A stretch of 64,000 bases of DNA from Cellvibrio sp. pealriver (GTDB lineage: Bacteria > Pseudomonadota > Gammaproteobacteria > Pseudomonadales > Cellvibrionaceae), in NCBI RefSeq assembly GCF_001183545.1, contig NZ_KQ236688.1, positions 3,856,395 through 3,920,394 on the forward strand, read 5' to 3'. A program made the translations under genes and the position numbers. Below the pieces are notes generated by a model that saw only the letters and a program-made list of their open reading frames with translations, was not told the DNA's origin and did no database searches. Shown piece after piece: positions 45,559 to 53,773 of this stretch. Each line of letters begins with the position of its first letter. Positions within the stretch are counted from its first letter, which is position 1.

Positions 45559-47037
45559 TTAACTCACTTCAATTTTATGCAGCGAGCCGTCTTCATTGAC
45601 TTCAACCACATGGCCTTTCGGTTCTTTCAGGAATTGTACAAATACCAAACCAATGGCCGCTGTGCCCGCGAGCATAAAGAAAAATGTTTGGATATCGATA
45701 AACGTATTCATGGTTAAAAAGAACAGTGCACCCACATTACCATAAGCACCGGCAAGGCCAGCGATTTGGCCAGTCATGCGGCGTTTAATGAGTGGCACAA
45801 CCGCGAACACTGCACCGCAGCCCGCTTGCACAAACAGCGAACAAATAAATACGGCAGCGAACGCAAGGTATAAGGGCCAGCTGGCGTTGATTTGTGCGAG
45901 CAGCAAATAACCGGCGGTAACACCGGCCAGAATAATACTCATGCTGAAGCGACGGCCAAATTTATCGCTCACCCAGCCGCCGCCGGGGCGCGCCACCAAA
46001 TTCATAAATGCGAAAGAACCGCCCAGCATGGCCGCTTGGGTTACGCTTAATCCGGCGAAGGTTGTCATAAAAAATGCGGGCAATACAGAGACAACAGCAA
46101 TTTCAGAACCGAAGGTAGCGAGATAAGCCCAGCTCAAAATAGCCACTTGCTTGAATTCATATTTGTCGTGCTCAGCCACGCTGCCTTTTTGCAGCATCTC
46201 TTTGTTAACGCGATAAATTTGTGAAAACTGGAATACAAACAGCGCGAATAAAATAACGTAGAGCGCATAGGTGGTGCCGTAGCCGAGCAAGCCCAAATTG
46301 GTCGGTGACATTTTCCATGCGAGCACCGCGAGGATTAAATACATGGGCACGTTCATCATCACGTAGAAAATAAAATCTTTTCTGTTGCTGACTTCCAATC
46401 CGCCGGATTTTTTCGGTTTGAAATACGTAGAACCTTTGGGTGTGTTACGCACAGTGATATAAAACGCCACACCGTAAATCATTGCGATAATTGCCGCGGT
46501 GCCCATCGCGTAACGCCAGCCATCATCGCCGCCGAATACATGGATCGCTAAAAAGGGCAGGGTGAAACCGGCGGCCGCTGCACCAAAATTACCCCAACCA
46601 CCGTAAATCCCTTCCGCCAAACCGACCTGGCGCGCTGGGAACCATTCGCTTACCAAGCGAATACCGATAACAAACCCGGCACCGACAAAGCCGAGCAAAA
46701 AGCGAAAGAGAGCAAGTTGCTCGTAGGTTTGCGAACTGGCAAAGGCAATCAGGATCGCGCCGGAAAAAATCAGCAGTGCAGAGTAAATCGCGCGCGGGCC
46801 AAATTTATCCACCAAACTGCCCACCACAATACGCGCAGGAATGGTCAGCGCCACGTTGAGTGTCAGGAGCGCGGCCCATTGTTGCGGTGTCATCACAATA
46901 GAAGCCGTAATCAGCGGTTTAAGCGAAGGCAAACTAAACCACATCACAAAGGTAAGAAAAAACGCGAACCAGGTGAAGTGCAAGGTCGCAACAGATTTAT
47001 TGGAAAAATCCAACAGGTTTAAACGATGAGTGCTCAT
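45559..47037 (-). CDS. nasA: Nitrate/nitrite MFS transporter NasA/NarK type
   Basis: 492 residues, twelve membrane segments. The nitrate-transporter signatures are present: FLLGFVGAGFVIGIRLVSEW near residue 115, GIYGGWGNFGAAAAGF, and AGLAGAYGNVGALFF in the second half. It imports nitrate for assimilation. A sigma-54 promoter lies about 100 bases upstream, matching nitrogen-limited expression. The kinase and receiver genes follow in the same direction; no nitrate reductase gene is inside the window. Confidence 0.9.
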   Translation of the reverse strand: MSTHRLNLLDFSNKSVATLHFTWFAFFLTFVMWFSLPSLKPLITASIVMTPQQWAALLTLNVALTIPARIVVGSLVDKFGPRAIYSALLIFSGAILIAFASSQTYEQLALFRFLLGFVGAGFVIGIRLVSEWFPARQVGLAEGIYGGWGNFGAAAAGFTLPFLAIHVFGGDDGWRYAMGTAAIIAMIYGVAFYITVRNTPKGSTYFKPKKSGGLEVSNRKDFIFYVMMNVPMYLILAVLAWKMSPTNLGLLGYGTTYALYVILFALFVFQFSQIYRVNKEMLQKGSVAEHDKYEFKQVAILSWAYLATFGSEIAVVSVLPAFFMTTFAGLSVTQAAMLGGSFAFMNLVARPGGGWVSDKFGRRFSMSIILAGVTAGYLLLAQINASWPLYLAFAAVFICSLFVQAGCGAVFAVVPLIKRRMTGQIAGLAGAYGNVGALFFLTMNTFIDIQTFFFMLAGTAAIGLVFVQFLKEPKGHVVEVNEDGSLHKIEVS

Positions 47038-47559
47038 GGAAAATCGTCCAGCCAGTTAACAACAGAGTGGTGTATGCGCGGCGATTCCTGTTTTGGTGCA
47101 GGGTATTTGGTCGCTGCGTATTACTGGCTCTTCTGCAACGCGTATGCCAAGGCGTAAATAGTGCGTGTTAGGCTGGGTTTGCGTTGGTTTTGTGCAATTA
47201 TGGTGCTTTAAAAGTGTATTTCCATGTTCCAAATAAATGCTTTGTGCTGGTGTTTTGTTAGATGTTGGTGCGTTTTGTTTTGCCAAATGGAATCCCGATT
47301 GCGCAAAGTTATGCAAATCCGTTCTATTGGCCTTTTAAAAATCGTCTTCTTGAACGCCCGGGGGATGCGGTTGGTATATGATGAGACCGAACAAACAAGG
47401 CAACATTGCACAGGGAAAGAGAAGAGAGGGTTAAGCCCCAGCTGCCGGATGTTGATGCAGATGGCCGTGTCGGCTAATGCGTTTATTGATCACTATACTA
47501 ATACAAGACTACTGCTGCCCATTGAGTTGTTATTCCACAATAATGATTACGAGGTCGTA
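47038..47559. other. Divergent intergenic region between nasA and the SMP-30 gene
   Basis: 522 bases. On the nasA side it holds the sigma-54 promoter, plus a weak NtrC-like sequence at 47191-47207 (TGTGCAATTATGGTGCT, good right half only). The rest has GT-rich runs and no credible gene; small frames reading through it have atypical composition. No recognised operator was found near the SMP-30 start beyond its GAGG ribosome site. Confidence 0.5.
47134..47149 (-). promoter_or_regulatory. Sigma-54 promoter upstream of nasA
   Basis: Minus strand TGGCATACGCGTTGCA fits TGGCAYR-N4-TTGCW exactly, with 10 bases between the GG and GC dinucleotides. The predicted transcript starts near 47122, leaving an 85-base leader before nasA. 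Confidence 0.75.
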
Positions 47560-48459
47560 ATGAAAAAATTGAACATGGGTGCCCTCACCGGCGCATTGTT
47601 TGTGGCGGTTGCCACTGCCCCTTTGGCTAGCGCCCAAACAACCGATTATGTTGCAGACAATGTATTCACCCAGGGCATTGAAGGGCCAGCAGTGGATGCA
47701 CAGGGAAATTTGTACGCGGTGAGTTTTGGTAAAGACGGTACCATTGGCATTGTCGATAAGAAAGATAACGCGCAATTGTTTGTGACCTTGCCGGAAGGCA
47801 GCATCGGCAACGGTATTCGTTTTGATCGCGACGGATTTATGTATGTGGCGGATTACACTGGCCACAATGTGTTGAAAATCGACCCTAAGACCAAAGCGGT
47901 TTCCGTGCACGCACACAGCGATAAAATGAATCAGCCCAACGATATTGCCATCGCAAAATCCGGTGTGATTTACGCGAGTGATCCAAAGTGGGCAGACGGC
48001 ACCGGCAATTTATGGAAAGTCGCCACCGATGGCACAGTCACCTTGCTGGAAGCGAATATGGGCACCACCAACGGCGTGGAAGTCAGCACCGATGAAAAAC
48101 ACTTGTACGTCAACGAAAGCGTGCAGCGCAATGTGTGGAAATACGATATCGATAAAAAAACTGGCGATGTCAAAAATAAACGCTTGTTAATTCAATTCCC
48201 CGACCACGGTTTGGATGGCATGCGTTGCGATGAAGATGGCAACTTGTATATCGCGCGCTATGCCGCGGGTGAAGTCACGGTGGTATCGCCACATGGCACA
48301 GTGATCGAACGCATTAAATTAAAAGGCCAAAAGCCAACCAATGTTGCCTTTGGTGGGGCTGATGGCAAAACCGTTTATGTGACTTTGCAAGAGCGCGGCG
48401 CGATTGAAACCTTCCGCACTGAACGCGCCGGACGTGAGTGGTTACTGTTGCAAAAATAA
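47560..48459 (+). CDS. Exported SMP-30/gluconolactonase-like beta-propeller protein
   Basis: 299 residues from the ATG at 47560 (GAGG upstream); a long in-frame upstream extension lacks coding character. It has a clear signal peptide (cleavage after PLASAQ). Repeats of the propeller type recur: GIEGPAVDAQGNLYAVSFGK, GIRFDRDGFMYVADYTGHNV, NDIAIAKSGVIYASD, NGVEVSTDEKHLYVNES and DGMRCDEDGNLYIARY. These fit the SMP-30/lactonase fold with acidic metal ligands. It is likely a periplasmic lactonase; the substrate is unknown. Confidence 0.85.
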   Translation: MKKLNMGALTGALFVAVATAPLASAQTTDYVADNVFTQGIEGPAVDAQGNLYAVSFGKDGTIGIVDKKDNAQLFVTLPEGSIGNGIRFDRDGFMYVADYTGHNVLKIDPKTKAVSVHAHSDKMNQPNDIAIAKSGVIYASDPKWADGTGNLWKVATDGTVTLLEANMGTTNGVEVSTDEKHLYVNESVQRNVWKYDIDKKTGDVKNKRLLIQFPDHGLDGMRCDEDGNLYIARYAAGEVTVVSPHGTVIERIKLKGQKPTNVAFGGADGKTVYVTLQERGAIETFRTERAGREWLLLQK

Positions 48460-48493
48460 GTGGTAATAAAATGTAGCAATTACGTGTTGTCAG

Positions 48494-48525
48494 AAAGCCC
48501 GCATGTTCTGCGGGCTTTTTATTTT
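48494..48525 (+). terminator. Intrinsic terminator after the SMP-30 gene
   Basis: AAAGCCCGCA / TGCGGGCTTT stem with a 5-base loop, followed by TTATTTTT. It separates the SMP-30 gene from the convergent anti-sigma gene. Confidence 0.85.
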
Positions 48526-48560
48526 TCAGGCGAAATGTAATTGCAATTACTCGCGTGAAC

Positions 48561-49280
48561 TTACTGCCATTGATTTTTAATGGCACTGCTTTCGGCTTCC
48601 CCATCCAACGCGTCGCCTTGCATCATTTCGTCCAATGCTGCATCCAACACCGAGACACCACTCGCGGTTTGGTAGTCTCCCTCCTGCATGACTCCTTGCG
48701 AATAAACGGTCATGGTCAATTGCCATTCATTATTGATATGACAGGCGATACTATCGGCACTGCGATGATGTTCAATGATCTGGAATTGACGACAGAAGTT
48801 TCCGTCTTGGTTGGTAAAGCTCAAGCGCGGCTTTATCCGGCTGCCATCGCCAAGGGTTTGTTCGGCACCACTGCGTGTGGTGTCTAACACTTGTGCGATG
48901 GTATTCCAGTTATTTGCACTGTTATTGCCTGGTAATACTTGTGCTGCGCCGAAGCCAATTACTAGAGCAACCGAGGCTGCCATGGCTGCATGTTGCTGCA
49001 GTGTGCGGTGTATGCGTTTCCAGCCTGGAAAGCTGATGATGCTCGCGGTCGTGCCTGATCCGGATTGCTCGTTGCTAAGCAGATGCCTGATGGCTGCCGG
49101 CATGGGTTGTTCATTGATTCGCGCATAATGGTTTGCCACCTGCTCATCGATCATTGCTAACTCTGCCAATCGATTGGCGAGATTTTCGTCCTCACACAAT
49201 TGTTGGCGGATCAGCTCCATTTCATCAGCAGATAATTCTGCATCCAGAAAGGCGGACAATTGTTCATCTGAAATAATCAT
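48561..49280 (-). CDS. Anti-sigma factor (transmembrane, zinc-less)
   Basis: 239 residues from MIISDEQLSAFLDAEL at 49280. The N-terminal helical anti-sigma domain (SDEQLSAFLDAELSADEMEL) resembles RsiW/RskA-type domains but lacks the HxxxCxxC zinc motif. One membrane helix (about 96-114, AAMAASVALVIGFGAAQVL) separates it from a periplasmic domain with two cysteines (GNFCRQF, SIACHIN). It starts 10 bases after the ECF gene, so the two are translated together. The signal is presumably sensed in the periplasm. Confidence 0.82.
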   Translation of the reverse strand: MIISDEQLSAFLDAELSADEMELIRQQLCEDENLANRLAELAMIDEQVANHYARINEQPMPAAIRHLLSNEQSGSGTTASIISFPGWKRIHRTLQQHAAMAASVALVIGFGAAQVLPGNNSANNWNTIAQVLDTTRSGAEQTLGDGSRIKPRLSFTNQDGNFCRQFQIIEHHRSADSIACHINNEWQLTMTVYSQGVMQEGDYQTASGVSVLDAALDEMMQGDALDGEAESSAIKNQWQ

Positions 49281-49290
49281 CTCTTGCTCC

Positions 49291-49788
49291 TTATGCGCCC
49301 TTGTGTTCAGGCGTGGCATTGCCCTGTAGAAAATGGGCGAGGGCAATGCGCGCTCGCGCCAAGCGGCTCATGACGGTTCCGGCAGGAATACCCAATGTCT
49401 GCGCGACCTCCTTGTATGACATTCCCTGCACAGCGACCAGTGCCATAATTGAACGCTGCTCATCGGGCAATTGATTCATAGCAGCATCTACCTGCGCGAG
49501 TGTGATCTGGTTATGTATAGCTTGCTCACCATCCATCGCTGGCTCGTCGGTATCTTCCAGTGAATACACATTTTTTTGCCGCACTTTGCGCGCGCGATAT
49601 TCATCGATCCACAGGTTTCGGCACACCCGGAATGCCCATTTGGTCAGATCAATATCATCGGGTACACCGCGGCTTAGCAGTCGTTCGAGTGTGTTTTGCA
49701 GCAAGTCATCTGCGTCAGCTGTAGAGCCTGTCAGCGAGTAAGCAAAGCGGCGCAGCATGGGGGCCAGCCGGATTAATTCCTGTTTCAT
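49291..49788 (-). CDS. ECF-type RNA polymerase sigma factor
   Basis: 165 residues. Region 2 reads LRRFAYSLTGSTADADDLLQ and WAFRVCRNLWIDEYRARKVR. Region 4 reads QLPDEQRSIMALVAVQGMSY and KEVAQTLGIPAGTVMSRLAR. There is no region 1.1 or 3, as expected for ECF sigmas. It lies upstream of its anti-sigma gene and diverges from a subtilase. A GGAAT-N16-CGTT element precedes it, suggesting autoregulation. Confidence 0.92.
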   Translation of the reverse strand: MKQELIRLAPMLRRFAYSLTGSTADADDLLQNTLERLLSRGVPDDIDLTKWAFRVCRNLWIDEYRARKVRQKNVYSLEDTDEPAMDGEQAIHNQITLAQVDAAMNQLPDEQRSIMALVAVQGMSYKEVAQTLGIPAGTVMSRLARARIALAHFLQGNATPEHKGA

Positions 49789-49840
49789 AGATAGATTGGG
49801 TATTCCGATAAGGGTTGCATCATTGGGTTCTTATTCTGTT

Positions 49841-49865
49841 AACGGACGAGTCCGGATTTTATTCC
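49841..49865 (-). promoter_or_regulatory. Candidate ECF promoter of the sigma/anti-sigma operon
   Basis: Minus strand GGAAT (49861-49865), 16 bases, CGTT (49841-49844), followed by AACAG. This is the -35 GGAA / -10 CGTT layout used by several ECF sigmas. It lies 53 bases upstream of the sigma start. Confidence 0.5.
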
Positions 49866-49887
49866 CTCCAGAGTAAAATTTTTTCGG

Positions 49888-49912
49888 GGAATTTTTCACG
49901 CAGCCAAACGTT
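49888..49912 (+). promoter_or_regulatory. Candidate ECF promoter of the subtilase gene
   Basis: Plus strand GGAAT (49888-49892), 16 bases, CGTT (49909-49912). It has the same layout as the divergent sigma-gene element 23 bases away, and lies 60 bases upstream of the subtilase start. Confidence 0.5.
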
Positions 49913-49971
49913 TTCTATGAATAGTGCGGCGTTTTTGTGTTTAATCTCTGTATGTTCATGGTGGGTGATTT

Positions 49972-51552
49972 ATGAAATCTATTTACCTTAGTGTTTTTTT
50001 ATTGCTCTGTCTGTGTCCGGTTGCCAATGGGCAGTTACCGGATCAATTGCCATTGGATCAGCAAGCGGACAGCATCACCCAAGAACTGGACGATGTTATC
50101 GAGGAGGTGCAGGAGAGTGTGACACAAGAGGTAGATGCGGTTGTAGATCAGCTCGATAGCGTAACCCAGGAGGTAGATAGCCTTGCCGATAGTTTGGGCG
50201 GACTTGAAAGCGGCCTGGATGACGTTATGGGCAATTCTCTGGAGGGCATAGAAGATATTGTCGGTGGCGGTGCAGAGGGGATTGTAGATGAGCTGGGGGA
50301 AATTGATGACCGCGTGGAAGAACAGTTGCGCAATCAGGATTTATTGCCGGGCACCAAAGTGGATGAAGTGCTGACCAAGCCCGTCGCCGATACTCTGGCG
50401 CTGTTGCCGGACTCACTGGACGATGTGGTGCCGATTGTGGATCGCGAAGGCAAAACTGTTTTTGTCGAAGTCAAAGTCGAGCAGGATTGGTATGCGGTAG
50501 AACGCGAATGGCTATTGGTAATCGACAATAAAAGTCGGGTCGATTTAACGGTATTGAATGCCAGGATTATTGAACGGCGCAAATTTTCTGATTTGGGAAT
50601 GCGCCTGATTCGTTTTCGTGTGCCCGCTGAATTGGATTCGTTGGATACGCTGAAAAAGCGTTTGCCCGCATACTTGCATGATCAATTGGATCGCAACCAT
50701 ATTTATATTCCCCAACTAAAAAAACCGGTGCAAACCAGTGCGCCGCCGCTGACAACAAGCGCCTGTGATGCAAAGGTGAAAGTCGGCATGATTGATACTG
50801 CAATTAATACCGAGCACCCTGCCTTTGCAAAAAGTCGCATCACCACCAAAGATTTCGTTGGGAAAAATTTTAATGCGCCGCGTGCCCACGGCACGGCGGT
50901 CGCCGGTTTATTGGTTGGGCGCGGTGAACAATTAAAGCCGCTATTGCCTGAGGCAACATTATATTCAGCATCGGTATTCCATCCTCGCAGTGAAAATGCA
51001 CAGGGTGCATCTATGATGAATTTGGTTCGCGCGCTTAACTGGTTGGCGGCTAAAAATGTGCGGGTAATTAATATGAGCCTTGCTGGGCCAGATAATAAAA
51101 TTCTGGCGGCAGTAATTAATAACTTGATTAATTCAGGTATAACAATTGTTGCTGCTGCGGGTAATGAAGGTCCTGCTGCGCCGCCTGTATACCCTGCTGC
51201 GTATAAGAGTGTGATTGCGGTGACAGCGGTGGATAATCAACAGCGCAGTTATCGCTGGGCGAATCGTGGCAATTACGTTGACTTTGCGGCCGCAGGTGTT
51301 GATGTTCTGACGGCGCGAGTCAGTGGTGGCTTTGGAAGTGAAAGCGGTACATCGATGTCCGCTCCGGTTGTGTCTGCCTTGTTTGCATGTGAGGTCGCAC
51401 GACAAACAAAATCGTCTCGCCAATTAACGCTGGAACAATTGGCGCTCAATAAATTGGCTTTTAATCAATTAATTGGCCGCGCAATCGATTTGGGAGCTAA
51501 AGGCCGTGATCCGGTATTTGGTTACGGGCTGTTGCGCATACAATCAAACTAA
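49972..51552 (+). CDS. Exported subtilisin-family (S8) protease with acidic helical pro-region
   Basis: 526 residues with a signal peptide (about 1-20). Residues 30-125 are highly acidic and helical, with recurring (V/I)TQE(V/L)D units. A middle domain (about 160-255) precedes the S8 catalytic domain, whose triad is D275 (VGMIDTAIN), H306 (RAHGTAVAGLL) and S461 (SGTSMSAPVV), with oxyanion N398 (AAAGNEG). It could be a cell-surface or periplasmic processing enzyme. It diverges from the ECF sigma and shares its promoter-like element. Confidence 0.85.
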   Translation: MKSIYLSVFLLLCLCPVANGQLPDQLPLDQQADSITQELDDVIEEVQESVTQEVDAVVDQLDSVTQEVDSLADSLGGLESGLDDVMGNSLEGIEDIVGGGAEGIVDELGEIDDRVEEQLRNQDLLPGTKVDEVLTKPVADTLALLPDSLDDVVPIVDREGKTVFVEVKVEQDWYAVEREWLLVIDNKSRVDLTVLNARIIERRKFSDLGMRLIRFRVPAELDSLDTLKKRLPAYLHDQLDRNHIYIPQLKKPVQTSAPPLTTSACDAKVKVGMIDTAINTEHPAFAKSRITTKDFVGKNFNAPRAHGTAVAGLLVGRGEQLKPLLPEATLYSASVFHPRSENAQGASMMNLVRALNWLAAKNVRVINMSLAGPDNKILAAVINNLINSGITIVAAAGNEGPAAPPVYPAAYKSVIAVTAVDNQQRSYRWANRGNYVDFAAAGVDVLTARVSGGFGSESGTSMSAPVVSALFACEVARQTKSSRQLTLEQLALNKLAFNQLIGRAIDLGAKGRDPVFGYGLLRIQSN

Positions 51553-51576
51553 AAACAGTTCACCGAATGCCCGCGA

Positions 51577-52500
51577 TTAAAAACGGGCTTTCAGTGTGAT
51601 GGATGCGAGTGTTTCTGAGTAGTCAGCAATCTCAAGGTTGGATTGATAATCTCCTCGCTCCAGTTTAGTTGCCAGCGTTAGCCATTCTGTTGTTTCAATC
51701 TGCCATTCAATGTTGGCAATTTTGCGCGTGTCAGTGCGCACAGCATCCAATTCTGGATTCACAGCCGCGTAATCGCGATCTTCATAGCGGGCACCCAGCT
51801 GAATTTTGTTTTCTTTATCCCAGAGTGAAAAACGGTGATTGATGCTGGTTTTTAGTGTAGTACCATTGTAGCCAAAATGATCGGCGATAGCCTCTTCGTC
51901 ATCGCGGTTGATGCCAAGTGCAACAAAGGTTTTTGCGTTATTAAAAAAGATAAACATGTCGCCGCCCAAGGCAAGGTTATGCGCATTGCGCTCCGCAAAA
52001 GCGGGGAAGTCTTTTTCCTGATAATTCACTGCGCCGCGCAGGTATACGCGTTTATTGAATAAGCGTGATACATACACACTACTTTGTTGCAATGTTAAAA
52101 AATCAGTTCCATCCAGTTTCGCATTGGCGTGGTGGTAGCTTGCTCCCAGTGTTGCCCATGAAAAATCGTAATTGCCATCGATAAAAAATTGCGGGATGGC
52201 AAGGTCATAGCTGCTCAAGTCTTGCCATGTTTTACTGTTGTAGCTGACACCACCTTTAAGGCTGGCTTTGGTGGTTGGTTTCCATTGGCCATGAATTCTG
52301 GCATTGGCGACGATTGCCCAGTCGCTTGCAGCTGAGTATTGGTCAAGCTCCACCACGGCGAGGTTGGAATCATATTCTGTGCCCGTTTCCAGCTCGAATT
52401 TCACGTTGCGCTCGGCGGCGTGTGCGCAGAAGGTCTGGCTGATAAGTGCTGCCAGTAATAAACCGGGGAACACTAATTTAGTTGTGTTGGTGTTACGCAT
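51577..52500 (-). CDS. Outer-membrane beta-barrel protein
   Basis: 307 residues from the ATG at 52498-52500, GGAG upstream. The signal peptide ends near FCAHAAE. The mature part is a run of alternating amphipathic strands (VKFELETGTEYDSNLAVVEL, KASLKGGVSYNSKTW) and ends LASITLKARF, the terminal-Phe signature of Bam-inserted barrels. By strand count it may have 12-14 strands. No transport substrate can be inferred. It follows the low-complexity gene after an intergenic hairpin. Confidence 0.78.
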   Translation of the reverse strand: MRNTNTTKLVFPGLLLAALISQTFCAHAAERNVKFELETGTEYDSNLAVVELDQYSAASDWAIVANARIHGQWKPTTKASLKGGVSYNSKTWQDLSSYDLAIPQFFIDGNYDFSWATLGASYHHANAKLDGTDFLTLQQSSVYVSRLFNKRVYLRGAVNYQEKDFPAFAERNAHNLALGGDMFIFFNNAKTFVALGINRDDEEAIADHFGYNGTTLKTSINHRFSLWDKENKIQLGARYEDRDYAAVNPELDAVRTDTRKIANIEWQIETTEWLTLATKLERGDYQSNLEIADYSETLASITLKARF

Positions 52501-52530
52501 AATTATTCTCCACAATTTCGCACCTACAAA

Positions 52531-52554
52531 ACAAAAAACGGCGCCGAAGCGCCG
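52531..52554 (-). terminator. Terminator or attenuator between the low-complexity and barrel genes
   Basis: Minus strand CGGCGC-TTCG-GCGCCG hairpin followed by TTTTTTGT. The very stable TTCG tetraloop and T-tract lie 6 bases after the upstream stop, so barrel expression is probably reduced relative to the first gene. Confidence 0.75.
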
Positions 52555-52559
52555 GATTT

Positions 52560-53150
52560 TTACAGGCCGAGATCCAGGCTTTCATTCAGTGCAGATGTGA
52601 CGTTGCTATCCACAGTCGATTCAATAGTGCTTGCAATATTATTCGCAATACTGGTTTGTACGCTATTGTTAATTGCACTATCTACAGCATTGTCAACAGC
52701 ACCTGTGACAGTGTTGTTGATGGTTGAATCAAGAGTGCTGGCGACCGATTGCTGTACTGAACCTTGCACATTGCTTTCAGTAACCAAAGCCAATGTGGAA
52801 TTTAGTTGCTGGTCAACTGCCGCCGATACTGCTCCATTGGTATCTTCAAGAGATTGTTGAAAGTTACCACTGACATTGGTAACTACATTGGCGGTTGCTG
52901 CTACTGCGGAAGACAGAGTGGCGTTTGCATTAGCTTCGCTATTCACAGATGCGTTGCCACTCTCTGTCGTTTCGTCGGCTTCCATTCCATCGCCCGTTGA
53001 ATTGCCGGCAGAGTTAGTGGTAGAGATAGAAACCTGGGAATTTACACCTGCATTAGCAGCAATGCTGAGTTCATCGGCCCATGTGATGTTGGATAACAAG
53101 GCACCTGACATCAAAGAAGCGATTGCGAGTAAGAGAGTTGTTTTTTTCAT
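52560..53150 (-). CDS. Exported low-complexity protein rich in Ala, Asn, Ser, Thr and Val
   Basis: 196 residues from the ATG at 53148-53150, GAGG upstream. The signal peptide ends at ITWADE. The mature part has no aromatic residue apart from one Phe, no Lys or Arg, and no Cys, and shows staggered repeats such as VTGAVDNAVDSAINNSVQTS, IANNIASTIESTVDSNVTSA. It is probably a fibre, coat or intrinsically disordered secreted protein. I recognise no family. A GGAAT-N17-CGTT element precedes it. Confidence 0.65.
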   Translation of the reverse strand: MKKTTLLLAIASLMSGALLSNITWADELSIAANAGVNSQVSISTTNSAGNSTGDGMEADETTESGNASVNSEANANATLSSAVAATANVVTNVSGNFQQSLEDTNGAVSAAVDQQLNSTLALVTESNVQGSVQQSVASTLDSTINNTVTGAVDNAVDSAINNSVQTSIANNIASTIESTVDSNVTSALNESLDLGL

Positions 53151-53218
53151 GGTGAGATCCTCATGATTCAAGTTGTCTATTTAAGCTGCAAAGGTATTTC
53201 TGCTGCTGTCAACTTGTT

Positions 53219-53244
53219 AACGCATAAGGCATCAGGTTTATTCC
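53219..53244 (-). promoter_or_regulatory. Candidate ECF promoter of the low-complexity gene
   Basis: Minus strand GGAAT (53240-53244), 17 bases, CGTT (53219-53222), then AACAAG. It shares GGGAATAAA and CGTTAACA with the sigma-gene element. It lies about 69 bases upstream of the start. Confidence 0.5.
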
Positions 53245-53270
53245 CCATCACTGAAAATATTTTTTATATA

Positions 53271-53300
53271 AAGAAAAACCGCCCGGAGCGGGCGGTTCTT
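53271..53300 (-). terminator. Intrinsic terminator after the DUF2383 gene
   Basis: CCGCCCG-GAG-CGGGCGG stem (53279-53295), with AAAAA on its low-coordinate side giving a T-tract in the minus direction. Confidence 0.8.
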
Positions 53301-53332
53301 TAAAGGCTGTAGCTTATTAAGCCATACTGCAT

Positions 53333-53773
53333 TTATGCCACATTGCGTTTCAATGCACGCATGCGGTTATGGCATTCCTGCATGGATACGAGGATGTAGT
53401 TCAGTGCGATATTGAAATCGATAGAAACGACTTCCTGTTGTGCTTTTTTGATGGTTTCCAGTGTGCGGTCTTCCAGTTCTTCCAGTTGCACAATATAAGT
53501 TTTGGATTTGCTGGATTTAATTTTGGCAAGCAGGTCAGCGTAGGTTTTACGCAGTGAGCCTTCGATGGTGTTGCCTTCTTCTACATCACCTTCGCGTGCG
53601 TAGAGCAGCGGTTGCAAACGTACAAGCGCATTTTGGCGCACATCAATCATTTCTTGAAAAACAGATTCATAACCAGAACCCTTGAGTTCAATTTTGGCGT
53701 CCGTATAAAAATTAACGCCATCGTTCAACACTTTGATCAGGTCGCGAATTGCAGTAATTTCATTGTTAGCCAT
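53333..53773 (-). CDS. DUF2383 (PA2169-like) four-helix-bundle protein
   Basis: 146 residues; GGAG precedes the ATG. ITAIRDLIKVLNDGVNFYTD and SVFQEMIDVRQNALVRLQPL match the PA2169/DUF2383 ferritin-like helical bundle. The canonical metal ligands are not all evident. It is cytoplasmic and often stationary-phase or stress-linked in pseudomonads. It does not carry the ECF element, so it is probably outside the neighbouring regulon. Confidence 0.8.
   Translation of the reverse strand: MANNEITAIRDLIKVLNDGVNFYTDAKIELKGSGYESVFQEMIDVRQNALVRLQPLLYAREGDVEEGNTIEGSLRKTYADLLAKIKSSKSKTYIVQLEELEDRTLETIKKAQQEVVSIDFNIALNYILVSMQECHNRMRALKRNVA

Noticed and set aside
47191..47207. NtrC-like site upstream of the sigma-54 promoter
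   Set aside because: Only the right half (ATGGTGC) fits the consensus; the left half is poor, so it is noted in the gap entry but not claimed.
47056..47316. 86-residue minus-strand frame upstream of nasA
   Set aside because: It overlaps the sigma-54 promoter and leader, and its composition does not look like a protein.
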